In this document: positions 47,601-58,609 of the stretch, one piece after another
Position numbering within the stretch: position 1 is the stretch's first letter
Layout of the letters: every line of letters begins with the position of its first letter
Source of the DNA: Notospermus geniculatus
Taxonomy: Eukaryota; Nemertea; Pilidiophora; Heteronemertea; Lineidae
NCBI GenBank assembly: GCA_002633025.1
Contig: NMRB01000007.1
Coordinates: forward strand, 897,157 to 961,156
Reading direction: 5' to 3'
Length of the DNA stretch: 64,000 nucleotides
Position numbers and translations under genes: made by a program
The notes under the pieces: model-generated
What the model was told of the DNA's origin: nothing
The model's input: only the letters and a program-made list of their open reading frames with translations
Database searches by the model: none

Positions 47601-50600
47601 AGGTGTTGTATCTTTATGCAGTTGGCAAACACGAACTTGGTGTAATAGAATTACCTCCCAGACGTCGTCAATTTCATTCCTTTTAGTACGTTTCTTTTGC
47701 ATGAAAAGAGGTCTGCATTCTGAATGAAGATAATATTCTTACACCTTGATATATCGGAGCATTTTGCTTTATGCATTAACAATGGGATAGCCAGGTAACG
47801 TTATGTGCCACACTGCACATTGCAACAGGTGTGTAGAAGCATTTACAAGTATGTATGTCAAACATACAGGCTCACAACATCCCTGACAATTCGTGAAATG
47901 TTGTTTCAAGGTCGACAATGTGTTAACAAATAGGTCTTGGTCTGGTATTATAAGCCAGACATACATGTAAGCAAATTGCAATACTGGTAATAAGATTTAA
48001 GGTTCTTCCTTGGTACATGATCAGGAGGAAAGGCGAAAACAGGTGTAAAGTTTTCCAGTGTTTCCGTGTGTCAGTGTTCCCCCTATTCTTCTGGAAACAC
48101 TGGTAGATAGATCGACATGTTTCTCTCTGTGTCCTCTATTGTCGAGTCGCGGCTTATTCCGTCAGACAATAGCAGGGGAACACTCGCAGATGGGGAACGC
48201 TCAAAAACGTTACACCGGTACACAGTGCAGACCTGCTGCAGTTCGAACAAGATACCTCGAAACCTGATCTTGAGCCTCGTTGATCATTAGATTGCTATCA
48301 ATGCAGCAAATACAATGTTGCTGAGGTCGATCCAGACAGCGAGGGAAGGTACGAGTACCTCACGAGATACTAGGGAGTTTTCGCAACGCCAACGCGAACG
48401 CCAAACCCATTGTTCGATGCCACGAAGACAGCACCGAACAAAAGGATAGACGTTCGCGTTGGCGTTTCGGGGGCTTCGCGAAAACTCTGGACTGCAGGAC
48501 AAACCGCCACCAATACTGAAAGGGCGGATATTGAAATTAACCATGGAGATAGGCCCCTATCGCGCGTATATGGTGACGCAATGAATGGTGACCACTGACG
48601 CCTACGAACCAGATGGTGTATCTTCCAGTTGGCCCAACATCCTAGCCATGGGAAGTGCATCAGCACTGACTGGGACTTGCCCGAATCCTCATCTACCGTT
48701 TACATGTCCCGCAATTATAGAGAGATTCTCGCTGCCAGAAGAGGAGGTATGACAAATCTCTTCCTGTGCAAAGATTTCTATTTGAGCTGCTCTCATGTGG
48801 ACCAATATTATTGTGTACAAAGCCGTCATATCTTATCGTGGTTTTGACCCAAACTTCTTGGTGGGTTTCCATCCAGTGGTGTCTCTTTATCATTACTTCT
48901 GTTGATCCAATGATATGGGCAGTTATATCCGAAAATATAAAAGACGTAGCAATAAGTAAAGACGTAGCAAGTCACGATCTCTGGTCGTTGTGATACGTGA
49001 CCTCGAGTCGCACCTGGGAAAAACGTTGGGCGGCGCTGGAGTCGTCAGGATGATCTCGTGTCGCAGCTGAGAAAGACGTTGGGCGGTGCTGCAGTCGTCA
49101 GGATGATCTCGTGTCACAGCTGAGGAAGACGTTGGGCGGCGCTGGAGTCGTCAGGATGATCTCGTGTCGTCGCTGAGAAAGACGTTGGGCGGCGCTGGAG
49201 TCGTCAGGATGATCTCGTGTCGTCGCTGAGAAAGACGTTGGGCGGCGCTACAGTCGTCAGGATGATCTCGTGTCGTCGCTGAGAAAGACGTTGGGCGGCG
49301 CTGGAGTCGTCAGGATGTTCTGGAGTCGAAGCTGTGAAAGTCGTAGAGTCGGTGTTACCAGGTTACGTTTTCTATGCCAAGAAACGCTTACACCTCGCTC
49401 CTCTTTGGGCCGATCCGTTCACAGCGAAAGTCTTTATATACGTACTGTCCTTCTAAGTGAATCATCAAGAGATTTATTCCCAGTTCTCTTCAGATATCGT
49501 TCAAGTAGGCTGTGACGTTTTAAAGATACTTAGCACGCTCGATGTACTCTATATTTTAATCAACATTTTTCGATTGCTTGATATTTCTTAACGTGAAGGG
49601 AGCATGGTTGAAAAGTCAACTACGTTCAAGAGCACCTAGTGCGAAAGAAGCAACATGAATACTGCATGATTGAAATGATTTTTTCACCTTTTCATGCGGC
49701 ATGCGTGCCTACTCCGGTTTTACCGCATTGGAATTCAGTGTCGGTCACTTCCGGTGGAATGGAATCATGATCATGATGAAACCTGGACAGGCTTTTTTAC
49801 CTATAAGAACGACTTTGAACTTCCTGTGTGATCAACTTACTGAGTGAGAGGGACAAAATGACACCATGACAGACTCTGATACGACTTGACCTTGGTCGTT
49901 TTTAGTCGTCAAGGAAGTCACAAGTGCAACAAGATCTTTCGTATATAAAGGAAAGAGGTTGCAACCTGATCTACCTTCCTTAATGGAATTGAAACCTTCA
50001 TTATATTTCTCAAGATTAACCGGGGTGTAATCCTTTTGAAAAAATGGAAATATAAGCCATTCACTGGTGCATAGTATAAACCCGGATCGAACTTCGATCA
50101 TTCCTAGCAACAACGTTGTTGTTGTTGTTGTTGTTGTTGTTGTTGCTGTTGCTCTCGTCGTCCTCGACGTTGTTGTTGTAAAGTTGTCGTCGTCGTCGCC
50201 CTCCACATTGTTGTTGTTGTTGTTGTTGTTGTCGTTGTCGTCGTCGTCGTCGTCCTCGACGTTGGTGTTGTTGTTGTCGTTGTCATGACGATGTTGTTGT
50301 TGTCATCGTTGTCTTCCACGTTCTCATCGTCGTCGTCGTTGTTGTTGATGATGATGTCAACATACTCCCATCTTATTCTTGTCAAGTTCAAAATCAATCA
50401 CCCAAACCGAACGTGACAACGATTTATAAACAGTTGACTACTCCTGGGCCCATATCCATAAAACTTATAAGTCTAAGTGTGACACTTATCCTTTGTTCAA
50501 CACAAAAGATAAGTATCACACTTTGACTTGAGTATGTTCATGAATACGGCCCCTGGTGCTCTAAATCCCGACTAAATGCAATAATATTGCTTTCCATGCA

Positions 50601-53600
50601 CTTGTCAAGTGTGTTCATCTGTCCACAACACGTTGTCCAATTCCCGGTGGCCGAGATGAGGTTCTTTATTTGATTTCGAGAAACCGGGTCTCGTGTTAAT
50701 AACCAGTGAGACATCCGTACAGTTTGTTACATCCGACAAGGCGACAGACAAGTCAGAAGTAGAACTGGCCATAATCTGAAAGCTTATTTCCGCAAACTGT
50801 TGTATATGATGGTATTTTCGCGTTTAGAATGTGTGATCGCTTCTGTCTGGACAACAAAAAACTGCTTCATGTTGCGGTAAAACAACCAACGTAATTTAAT
50901 AACGAACAGCTCTCCACAAGAGTCGGCTGAGCAATATTACGATGGATTGAGTCGGAACACGTAACCGAGTGGTTGTTTTTGCATCCCCAAGCTTTCGCAT
51001 GTCCGGCAATGCCATTTGTGACGAAGCCTTATCATGCAGTGGTTAAGCAGTACAATTCCTGCGGCCAGCATGATACACTGCCTGATCTGTTTGGTGGGTT
51101 ACTCCGATGTGTTACCCAACGTTGATTTAGTGCACGGGCACCCCGAACACTGTCAGTGATTTGACGCAGTTTCCTGGCGGAAAAACAGTAAAATGATCAT
51201 GCCCACGAAGAGAGCTCCGCAGAGCTTTCTTCGTGGACATAGTGATCATTTTACTGTTTTTCCGCCAGGAAACTTGCGTCAAATCATCACTGACAGTGTT
51301 CGGGGTGCCCGTGTTTAGTGTAGACCGATTTCGGTCGGCCGACAGATCATCAGCCAACTGCTGGCTTCTTCCGGATGTTGACAGGATGTTACAGTCGAGA
51401 GCAGAGGAGCGTTCGTTCCTAATTGGCTAATGAACTTGGTATTCAATGAGTACTAACTATTCAAATGATTGCAGACGATCCCAAAGCCAATCTGCATTCA
51501 CAACCGAATGTCAAACGTCATGTGATGTAGATTTACTGGAGAATACCTCGAGAGAGGTAGCGGCTTTCCAGATGGCGCCGCAAGCATCATTACTTCTGCA
51601 TTGGTGCCACCAATTGGCGACGATAGTAACTCCTATTCACGTGACATATCAGAATCATTTCATTTATCTCTTTTTAATGAAATGCCATCGGCAGTGAAAT
51701 GTATAATTTGCTCTTACCGGCCTCATATTCTCCGTCTGATCGTCAACAAGTAGCGTATTCATTACCGTCAGCAGCGAATGTAAAAGTACGTTAAACAGGA
51801 AATTAAAACACGTGTAAACAAATAAAAAGATCCTTCGGGATATGGAGTTATCCACTCAATGCATGAAATTAAAATTTCATGTGCATTGCTGCTCTGTGAA
51901 GGAATGATGAAGCTAGGGATATACAACAAGTCAAACTTGGGCTGGGTGCAGTGTAGCGCCGCGCAAAGACGGGAACCAGTCAAATGGAAATCAAAGCCAG
52001 TTAAAGATTTGGTGACAGTTATTTAGGAAAGCAATTCCAACTTTCATTTCTGGCTTGATGGATTTCACCGATCGCCACCAGACACTTTTCGTTATGAAAC
52101 CGAACACCTATGTCATATTTCTCGTCGCTTATCAACAAGCGATGCCGTTAATGGTTTCATCTTTCAGAATACGATGCATCATTGATGAATGGAGAGGAAT
52201 GAGTGTGGCGTGATTGAGGGCGTTTGATACCCTAAATGGATGAGAGCGGTATAGGTGACATCTTCATCAAGGATGAAGATTGTGTCATCAAGCTATAATA
52301 AACCATTGCTGTCCTGAAGATGTCTCGCGGGCAAATCGTAATTGGGTAGAAATATCTCTCGGCAACGGTCGACAAATGCAGTCGTTTCTGATGCAGGCGA
52401 AATAATGCCGAATGAAAGTAACATTTTGGAGTTGGTCCTGTGGTTATGTAACCGTCTTATCACCACGCTGCAGATTAAGTCGCCGACGAGTATCTTGAGC
52501 TAGTAACATGGTCGTGATATCATGCAATCGCTGGATGAAGAATGGTAATTTAATTTAAGTTGAAGAGATCAATGCCAACATCATACTCTATGTAAATTGG
52601 AAAATGAAACAAGATGCTGAGATTGTAATGTCATATGGCGTGAGATGCAACAATCAGTTGATGCATCAAGTCGATAGCCCGCTTGAATTGTATGATGAAT
52701 GAAGTGCTAGTATTGTCAATCTGAGCTCCAGTGTAACGACGCCAAAATGACGTTTACACCTTTCAGCGGAAGAGCTCAAACTTTGAGCAAAGCCGTGGTG
52801 GACGCCATGTCGTCATTACACCTTTCAACGGAAGAGCTCTAAACGTGGCGTGACGCCAAAATGACTTTATTACACCTCTCAGCGGGAGAGCTCTTAACGT
52901 GGCGTGACGCCAAAATGACGTTATTACACCTCTCAGCGGAAGAGCTCTCAACGTGGCGTGACGCCAAAATGACGTTATTACACCTTTCAGCGGGAAGAGC
53001 TCTTAACGTGGCGTGACGCCAAAATGACGTTATTACACCTTTCAGCGGGAAGAGCTCAGCGTGGTGTGACGCCAAAATGAAGTTACCGTATCACGTCTTT
53101 CAAAGGACCACGGAGAGACATTTCCACGGTTCCCTCAACTAGCCTAATTCAGAACCGAAGACCTTTGACACCAGCACGAAGATAAAACAAATCGTGTCAT
53201 TGCCGTAGGTTGTCAATTAGAAAACCTTTTAGCATTTGAAATCACGGACTTGAAATAGCGGCGAAATGAATGGTACCAGTATATCGAAGGACACGTGGCC
53301 AGGGGCGGCAGCTGTTTATTGGCTGACGAGGTTTCCACGTGATGGAGTCAACTCCGTGTCATTTGTTTCGCCATCGGGACTGAAATCACGAAGTGCGAAG
53401 TAACATCATGGGAATCAAACCGTGACCGTAAATATCATCAGTGAGAGCTCATTGATGGTGATGTTTTTGTGATAATCGCTAAATATTTCGACCACGCTCT
53501 CAATCCAAATCAAATCTTGCAGTAATTAAAACCGGACCTCCCCCGCTTGTGCAGCGTTTGTCGCATATTGTAGGAACTGCTGCCAACTTACCACACGAAT

Positions 53601-56600
53601 CGATGGAATAGCCGAATATTCTTGCACTTGGAACCATCAAAAAAGACGTGTCTACAGCCTTCAAGTGCTATTTGTGCCCAATGCTTTCATTGCCAAAGTG
53701 TTTTGGCTAATGTTATCGACCATTGCGACCGTGCACTTGGTTCGTCCATGCAGCAAATGGTCCGAACTTAAAAATGCAATTTGATATCTACGTACATGTA
53801 TGTATCAACCCTTTTCAGGGTCGTAACTAACCTTTTTGTCTGGGCAAAACTGAGCAAAACTCAACTTTTGCTATTTTTCGGCCAAAATATGCATGGAAAA
53901 CACGTTTCTCGGTGACGTCTGGGGGCGCCCCGTCCCTGCTTGCCAGCTTCGGTCATGACTCGGAATGGTACGACCCTTAATTACCAAAGACAGATTAAGA
54001 AGGTGTTCCGCACAATGGTCAGACGGCCATTTGTTTGTCACGTTGATATCACGCAATGACCCTAGACTAATGTAACCACTCAAGACTGACTAGTTATGAT
54101 AAGTAATGGGGGTCCACGCGTGGCAATTTGGTATTAATGGAGCCTACCACCTTTGGAAGCCATAGATAAGCCCTCATGGCCAATATCAATGAATCATTGA
54201 GAGGACAACAAACTATCTAATGATTTATTTACGATGGGTTATCGACGTCTTTGCTTTGCTTTGCTCTGTTTTTGACATCTTCGGCCGCACCGCTCGCAGC
54301 GCCGCCTGTCGGGATACAAAGCTGTGCGGGTTCCTAATTCGGTAAAGTATTTGCTCTCCCTCATTAGCCAGACGTTTGTGTGCAACAGGTCCCTTATTGA
54401 ACCCTCGGAGGGTAACGTACCAAAGGTTATGACCCAGTCATGGCTATAATGCGGAGGAGCTAGTGCGGAACAATCAAATTTGAACCTCGACACTGTTTGC
54501 CAAGAAGCCAATCAAATCTTGATCTTCTTACCGTCGATGGCGGATTGTTCCACCGTGAATTTCATCAGGGAGGCATCACAAAAGCCCCTTGATGAACAAA
54601 TGAGTTTCTATTGTGTTTTGGGGGATTACTTGCACAGATTGCCTTGATGCACCTTTGATGATAGTTGTTGCGTCTCCTCTCTTGTTTTTGCGATGAATAC
54701 CGTGAGGAATAATAGGTTTTGGTGTTGATGAGCCGTGGTCGCATGGATGTGAAGCGTTCTTTGTGAGATGACCTTCAGCGGTCATCGCGGTCATTTGTGT
54801 ATCGTAATTAAACATTGATTTGCGTTTCTCTGACACGTAAAGGAGGCATTTCCCAAAAAAGGGAAGCCTACGGCTAATTAGTTTATTCAAGGGTCACGAG
54901 AGGCAGCTCCCAATACAACTATTCTACGTACCAAATATGCGAGGATCAAACTGCGGGATACAAGTATTAAAATGCACTGTATGTCAACATTTTGGGCCCA
55001 AATTCATTGTTGCTCGTGGCGCCACCTGTGATGTATTGGCGTACTGTTCAGTAGTCTAAAAGCAAAGAATGGCTGTTTCCAACACTCTTCCGTCAAACAG
55101 CGGCTGATTTTTCCAAATCGGATTTTGCTCGCGCGTAACTATTTTTTCCGTATGTGGTGGTGAATGTATCCATCAGTCAGTACAATTATTGCTTCTGAAA
55201 GCATTTCTGGGTGAAAGTGTTTTTGAGTACACCTCCACTCTCCGAAACCAGCTGCATTCGCAATATTGCGCTCGTGGCTTTTGTCTACTTTGATCTTCTG
55301 TTTGTGCAGGCAGACGAACTAAGCAATCAAACAAACAACAGTGAGTGAGCACGCAGTGCACAAACAACTCGTCTGGTATTTGTGTACACATCACAGGCAA
55401 ATATGACTTCTGCATCTCAACCTTTCATGATGTTCTGCAAATAAAGAAACATACTCTATTTTCTCCCGAATAAGGAATTCGTTCTCTCGTTCGCACGGTT
55501 GATGAAGGGGCGTCTTCAAATCATCACTCTCTGACGTCATAGCAAAGGCAATGTGCGTGATCACGTGCTGATGTGACATGGGTCTGCCAATCCGCAGCGA
55601 CTGCAGTCCTACGGGTGGCTTTACATTGGAGCGTTTCCGTGCGCGGAAACGCTCGAAAGCATTTTTCCGCGCCGTGACCAACGATGCGGAAACAAACAAT
55701 GCTTTCGAGCGTTTCCGCGCACGGAAACGCTCCAAATGGAAAGCCGGCCTACAAGGTGTCCGATATATACGCTGGTCGCAGACGATCTTTGCTTGGTCCC
55801 TGGCAAAAATCTCTTGGTATGCAGTCTGGGCGCCGAGTGGAGGCCATGATAGTGAAACCCTTCATCACGAATGCCACACCAGCAACTTGTGCATCCTGAG
55901 ATACAGCGACGTCTTTGTCCGCACATCTCGTCACTTCTTAGAGATTGACGAGTGTGGACAGCTGATGATGACAGTCAGTCGGTTATTCATTGATAGCACG
56001 CTGCGTGCTTTATTACGGTAGATTCCTCTCAGAAAATATCCCCGAGTAGAACGATTTGCGACCGTATACCGCTCGCTGTCATTGCCTAATGACGCGAGAT
56101 ATAACTCCTCAATTGATTAGTTCCGTTCCTCAATCATCAAAGAATGTCTCATTGAAAAGACGCCGTGAAAGATCCTTTAATATTCGTGATTTCGTTGGTT
56201 TTTCAATATCGACAATTTATGATTTTTTAATAATCATTTCACGAGCGGCAGGATGAATCGTCGCACCGATATCAGAGAAATACCGGCGTTGAGGAGATTC
56301 CAATGTCGTGATAATTGACTTCGAGACATCGTCACTTTGTTCTGATGAGAGCGACACCAAAAAAATAGATGGCGATACTTAATTCTTTCAGCATCAGCAT
56401 CGATCCGGACGAAATCATGGTCTGAAATGATTGTCGACTAATTCCCTTCCCCCTTGTCTTCCTGCAGGTTAAATTTACGGGTTCTAGTATGAATCCCGCG
56501 AGAAGCTTCGGACCAGCAGTCATACGAGGAAAATGGAAAGATCATTGGGTGAGTAGTGACCCCCCCCCCCCCAAAAAACATGGAACAGTTCTTGTAGCCT

Positions 56601-56951
56601 GCAGCGATACCCTCATATATCAAAGATTGCACCTCATGCGGTGAAAAGCAACGCGCCAGAAAGTTGCTTGTTGCTGCAATGAGCAAGAAAAGTTGCCTGA
56701 AGGACTATGTCGTCCACCTTACTCTCATCTCGTCATTGCCATTTCAGGTTTACTGGATCGGCCCACTCTTGGGCGGGACGATTGCGGCCATTCTTTATGA
56801 ATATGTCTTTGCCGGTGACGCGACGTTGAGCCGAGCGAAAGGATATCTTCTGGCAAGCTCCGGAACGGACTGTGACAAGAAATCACAACCTGTACTTCCA
56901 CCACGTAAAGATGACATTGAGGTCGTGGAAGAGAAGACGTCGTCGGTGTGA
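44100..56951 (+). CDS. AQP4: Aquaporin, AQP1/AQP4-type water channel (three coding exons)
   Basis: Join 44100-44678, 56468-56548 and 56748-56951, all phase 0, gives a 287-residue plasma-membrane water channel. Both pore signatures are present: NPA at residues 86-88 in GGHINPAVT and at 202-204 in [11 protein letters not shown]. The selectivity filter reads Phe66, His190, Ser199, Arg205, the narrow filter of water-specific channels. Ser199 replaces the mercury-binding Cys of AQP1, so mercury insensitivity is expected, as in AQP4. The C terminus ends SSV, a class I PDZ ligand as in vertebrate AQP4. Met1 is the first in-frame ATG after a stop. The first intron is 11.8 kb. The AQP4 symbol is by similarity; an AQP1/AQP4 co-orthologue is equally possible. 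The stop codon sits in a readthrough context (separate entry). Confidence 0.93.
44700..44827. mobile_element. TA-flanked palindromic MITE in aquaporin intron 1
   Basis: Starts GAGTTTTCGGAAAGCCCCCA after a TA and ends GGGGGCTTTGCGAAAACGCC. Same family as 17841-17966, inverted orientation by its loop. It begins only 21 bases after the exon 1 donor. Confidence 0.75.
45095..45250. repeat. Dispersed repeat, copy 2
   Basis: Matches 7467-7632. The shared core includes TACGGCCCAATTGAATGCAT, with one difference from copy 1, and TTTGCTGCCATCTGTTGGCA. Confidence 0.6.
45251..48372. other. Aquaporin intron 1, no further exon seen
   Basis: No open frame with splice sites or domain similarity. The aquaporin protein is complete without an exon from this stretch. 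Confidence 0.5.
48373..48487. mobile_element. Third member of the TA-flanked palindromic MITE family
   Basis: Starts GGGAGTTTTCGCAACGCCAA (an 11-bp deletion in the left arm) and ends GGGGGCTTCGCGAAAACTC. The loop word CATTGTTCGATGCCACGAAG is in the same orientation as 17841-17966. Left flank TA, right flank TG. Confidence 0.75.
49005..49330. repeat. 53-bp minisatellite, about six units
   Basis: GTCGTCAGGATG recurs at 49041, 49094, 49147, 49200, 49253 and 49306, an exact 53-bp period. The unit contains ATCTCGTGTCGTCGCTGAGA and GACGTTGGGCGGCGCTGGA. It lies in aquaporin intron 1. Confidence 0.92.
50110..50358. repeat. Trinucleotide microsatellite (GTT/GTC)n
   Basis: Interrupted GTT and GTC/ATG triplets over about 250 bp in aquaporin intron 1. 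Homopolymeric Val, Ser, Leu, Thr, Asn or Asp open frames on both strands are products of the repeat. Confidence 0.9.
50446..50553. mobile_element. Hairpin MITE related to 9575-9684
   Basis: Starts GGGCCCATATCCATAAAACT and ends TGTTCATGAATACGGCCCC, with inner arms AGTCTAAGTGTGACACTTAT and TAAGTATCACACTTTGACTT around a short loop with TTCAACACAA. Orientation is inverted relative to the copy at 9575. Confidence 0.7.
51133..51313. mobile_element. 181-bp near-perfect palindrome with 7-bp flanking duplication
   Basis: Arms of about 85 bp, starting CACGGGCACCCCGAACACTG and ending CAGTGTTCGGGGTGCCCGTG, meet at a 4-base loop in GAGCTCCGCAGAGC. TTTAGTG occurs immediately before and after. The duplication shows that it inserted as a mobile fold-back element. 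It lies in aquaporin intron 1. Confidence 0.8.
52738..53083. repeat. 54-55 bp minisatellite, about six units
   Basis: The unit contains GACGCCAAAATGACGTTATT and AGCGGAAGAGCTCT, repeated about every 54-55 bp with GTGGCGTGACGCC at unit joints. It includes the short palindrome GGCGTGACGCC. Minus-strand frames show a repeated LPLRGVI-type pattern and are artefacts. Confidence 0.88.
53084..55617. other. Aquaporin intron 1, nothing further seen
   Basis: No exon, RNA gene or inverted-repeat element that I can support. Confidence 0.45.
55618..55745. repeat. Nested palindrome of GAGCGTTTCCG units
   Basis: Two outer arms of about 46 bp are inverted copies. Within each arm GAGCGTTTCCG and CGGAAACGCTC form a second, smaller hairpin, so four copies of the GAGCGTTTCCG word stand in alternating orientation. 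The loop contains CGCGCCGTGACC. Probably a fold-back element in aquaporin intron 1. Confidence 0.75.
56468..56548 (+). CDS. AQP4: Aquaporin coding exon 2
   Basis: 81 bases, phase 0, acceptor TTCCTGCAG, donor GTGAGT. It encodes residues 194-220 with the second NPA motif ([11 protein letters not shown]), filter residues Ser199 and Arg205 and the loop E to helix 6 link. Next to the same motif in vertebrate AQP4 it is nearly identical. A C-run follows in the 199-bp intron. Confidence 0.95.
56748..56951 (+). CDS. AQP4: Aquaporin coding exon 3 with first stop
   Basis: Acceptor CCATTTCAG. It encodes residues 221-287: helix 6 ([20 protein letters not shown]), then a cytosolic tail with charged and Pro residues ending EEKTSSV. 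The stop is TGA at 56949-56951, followed by CTA G. Confidence 0.94.
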   Translation, partial: VYWIGPLLGGTIAAILYEYVFAGDATLSRAKGYLLASSGTDCDKKSQPVLPPRKDDIEVVEEKTSSV

Positions 56952-57272
56952 CTAGGCATGGGCAACGCCTCCTGGCGGGATGTTAAGAATTCAATTGATT
57001 TGAACAAGGATAAAAAGACTATCAGCGAATGCAGCCAATCAGAAAGTGGCATAATGCCGCCAGTAGGCGTTCCTGCTTTGAAAAGTAGTCCGCTCAGGAG
57101 ACTCAGCGGTGACCGTAGCTCAGCCCACTCCCCAAGTCCAGCTCCGCCATGGACGGAGAGGATTGATACTATCCAAGGTCGGGTTGGTTCAGCCACAGAG
57201 CTTGTTGATTTGAACAGCCCAAGGCGGAGTTTGAAGGGCTCCAAGGGAACGGAGATGGAAATTACCGTGTAG
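56949..57272 (+). CDS. AQP4: Predicted stop-codon readthrough extension of the aquaporin
   Basis: TGA CTA G at 56949-56955 matches the UGA CUAG context known to drive translational readthrough in mammalian AQP4 and a few other genes. The same frame then stays open to TAG at 57270-57272. Readthrough would add the recoded residue, Leu-Gly and 104 more residues (107 in all). The tail is hydrophilic, rich in Ser, Pro, Lys and Arg, with no membrane segment, and ends EITV. It fits a disordered cytosolic tail. If readthrough occurred, the SSV ligand would be masked. Alternatively this is 3' UTR with an open frame by chance (about 0.6% under equal base use). Not proven without conservation or ribosome data. 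Confidence 0.6.
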
Positions 57273-58014
57273 GAGGCAAAAATGTCTGCGTCTACTTTTA
57301 GTCGGTTGTCACTAGCACTGTATGCCTTTTCTTCCAATTGAAGTCGACAGCACAAAAGAACGCTTGTCAGATACAGCATTATGTAGGAGGAATACTTATT
57401 CAGAACGGTGCTTTGATTTTGATAACCTATTACCACTTACATTGGTAATCGTAGGCGCGAAGCGTATTATGGAGTTGGACTTTTTTACAAACTGTGGCAT
57501 TATGCCTCCTGTGCCAACTTTCAACCATAAAAGATAATGTAAAACTTCAAATAAGACTGTGGCTGCAGCTATAGATTTGTGACGATGGAGAAGGTATCCG
57601 TTGCCGAAGTACCGTCTCTGTCACTTGAGATACGGCGTAAAGTGGGGTAGGTGTGATAGAATCTAATGTCTCCGTCTTCCTGATGTCCCCTGCATTGTTT
57701 GTCACAGGATTAAGGGTCTTAGTCTCTGTGGACTCCAATTCAATGGTGCCGCTTAATCCGTAAAACTGTTGTTGGGGGACATCACATATCGGGGGACAAT
57801 AAATTCTATTACACCGGTAGACTGAACAATCATCCCTTGGTAAACTGGTGACGAATCCGACGGTTCTTCAAAATGTTTGAAATTGTGCGAGGGCAGTCTG
57901 GGACATGTTCATATCGGCTTGTACATAGTGAATGGAAGAACATTATTTCATGATGCATTTATGTAACCAAAAGTGATTCACTCGTTTGATCTGACTGATT
58001 CATAAGAAAATAAA
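57273..58014 (+). other. AQP4: Aquaporin 3' UTR with polyadenylation signals
   Basis: No further exon is seen after the extension. AATAAA occurs at 57798-57803 and at 58009-58014, the latter followed by T-rich sequence and TTTGTATC. Either could end the transcript. Confidence 0.5.
58009..58014 (+). terminator. Probable distal AATAAA polyadenylation signal
   Basis: AATAAA within GAAAATAAAGACATC, some 740 bases beyond the end of the extension frame. It leaves about 600 bp before the next gene's first exon. Confidence 0.45.
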
Positions 58015-58609
58015 GACATCTTTTGTATCACAGCGTCCAGTCATTGTTTTTCATCGGCAGTGACACAAGTGTCAAAGGACAGGTCGTCCTGAATGCAAAT
58101 CCAAGTACAAAGTCCGGTACAAAGTATGCTATTGTAAACTATTATTCGAATTCTCTCATGGTTTATAGATTCTAATCCCTCGGTGAATCAGTGCAGCCCC
58201 AGCATTTTGGAATGTTCCCCATATTAAAGCTACGACTTCAGGAGCTATGACAGAAGAGAACACGCATAGAAACTCAATCTATCTGCCAGCGTTTCCCAAA
58301 AGGAATTTGTGACATATGGTTAATTTGTCACAAATTAGATTCCAGTAGTCGTACTTTGATTTCTGTCACACGGCGGTGATTTTGCCGCCAAATTTATTAG
58401 ACGCACTCCAGGGTTGACAGAAAGGGGGCGTAGCTCGACGGAGCTGGTGAGCACTGAAAGCGCAAAGCCCAAACGGGGGTCTGTGGGCCCTCCCCCAGAA
58501 AAATTTGACAAGTTAAGTGCTTTTAGATGCATTTTCCTGGCATCTGAGAGCAAAATACTCGAATTTTTATTGATGTGATTGTATTTTTCTTGCTAAAAGA
58601 ATCCCATCA
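58015..58609. other. Intergenic region between aquaporin and BANP
   Basis: No exon. The part 58361-58510 with CTGTGGGCCCTCCCCCAG resembles the decayed tail of an interspersed repeat, but no second copy is present in the window. Confidence 0.35.

Noticed and set aside
49005-49330. Regularly spaced repeats considered as a CRISPR array
   Set aside because: The 53-bp units are contiguous with no distinct spacers and the DNA is eukaryotic, so this is a minisatellite.
50067-50397. Poly-Val/Ser/Leu and poly-Thr/Asn/Asp frames
   Set aside because: Trinucleotide microsatellite read in different frames.
52763-53075. Repeated LPLRGVI-type minus-strand frames
   Set aside because: Products of the 54-55 bp minisatellite.
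56949-56951. TGA considered as a selenocysteine codon
   Set aside because: Aquaporins are not selenoproteins, I saw no SECIS-like element, and the following CTA G matches the known readthrough context.
56795-57436. 213-residue open frame on the minus strand
   Set aside because: It lies antisense to aquaporin exon 3 and the predicted extension and has no recognisable domain. It is probably a shadow of the plus-strand coding bias.
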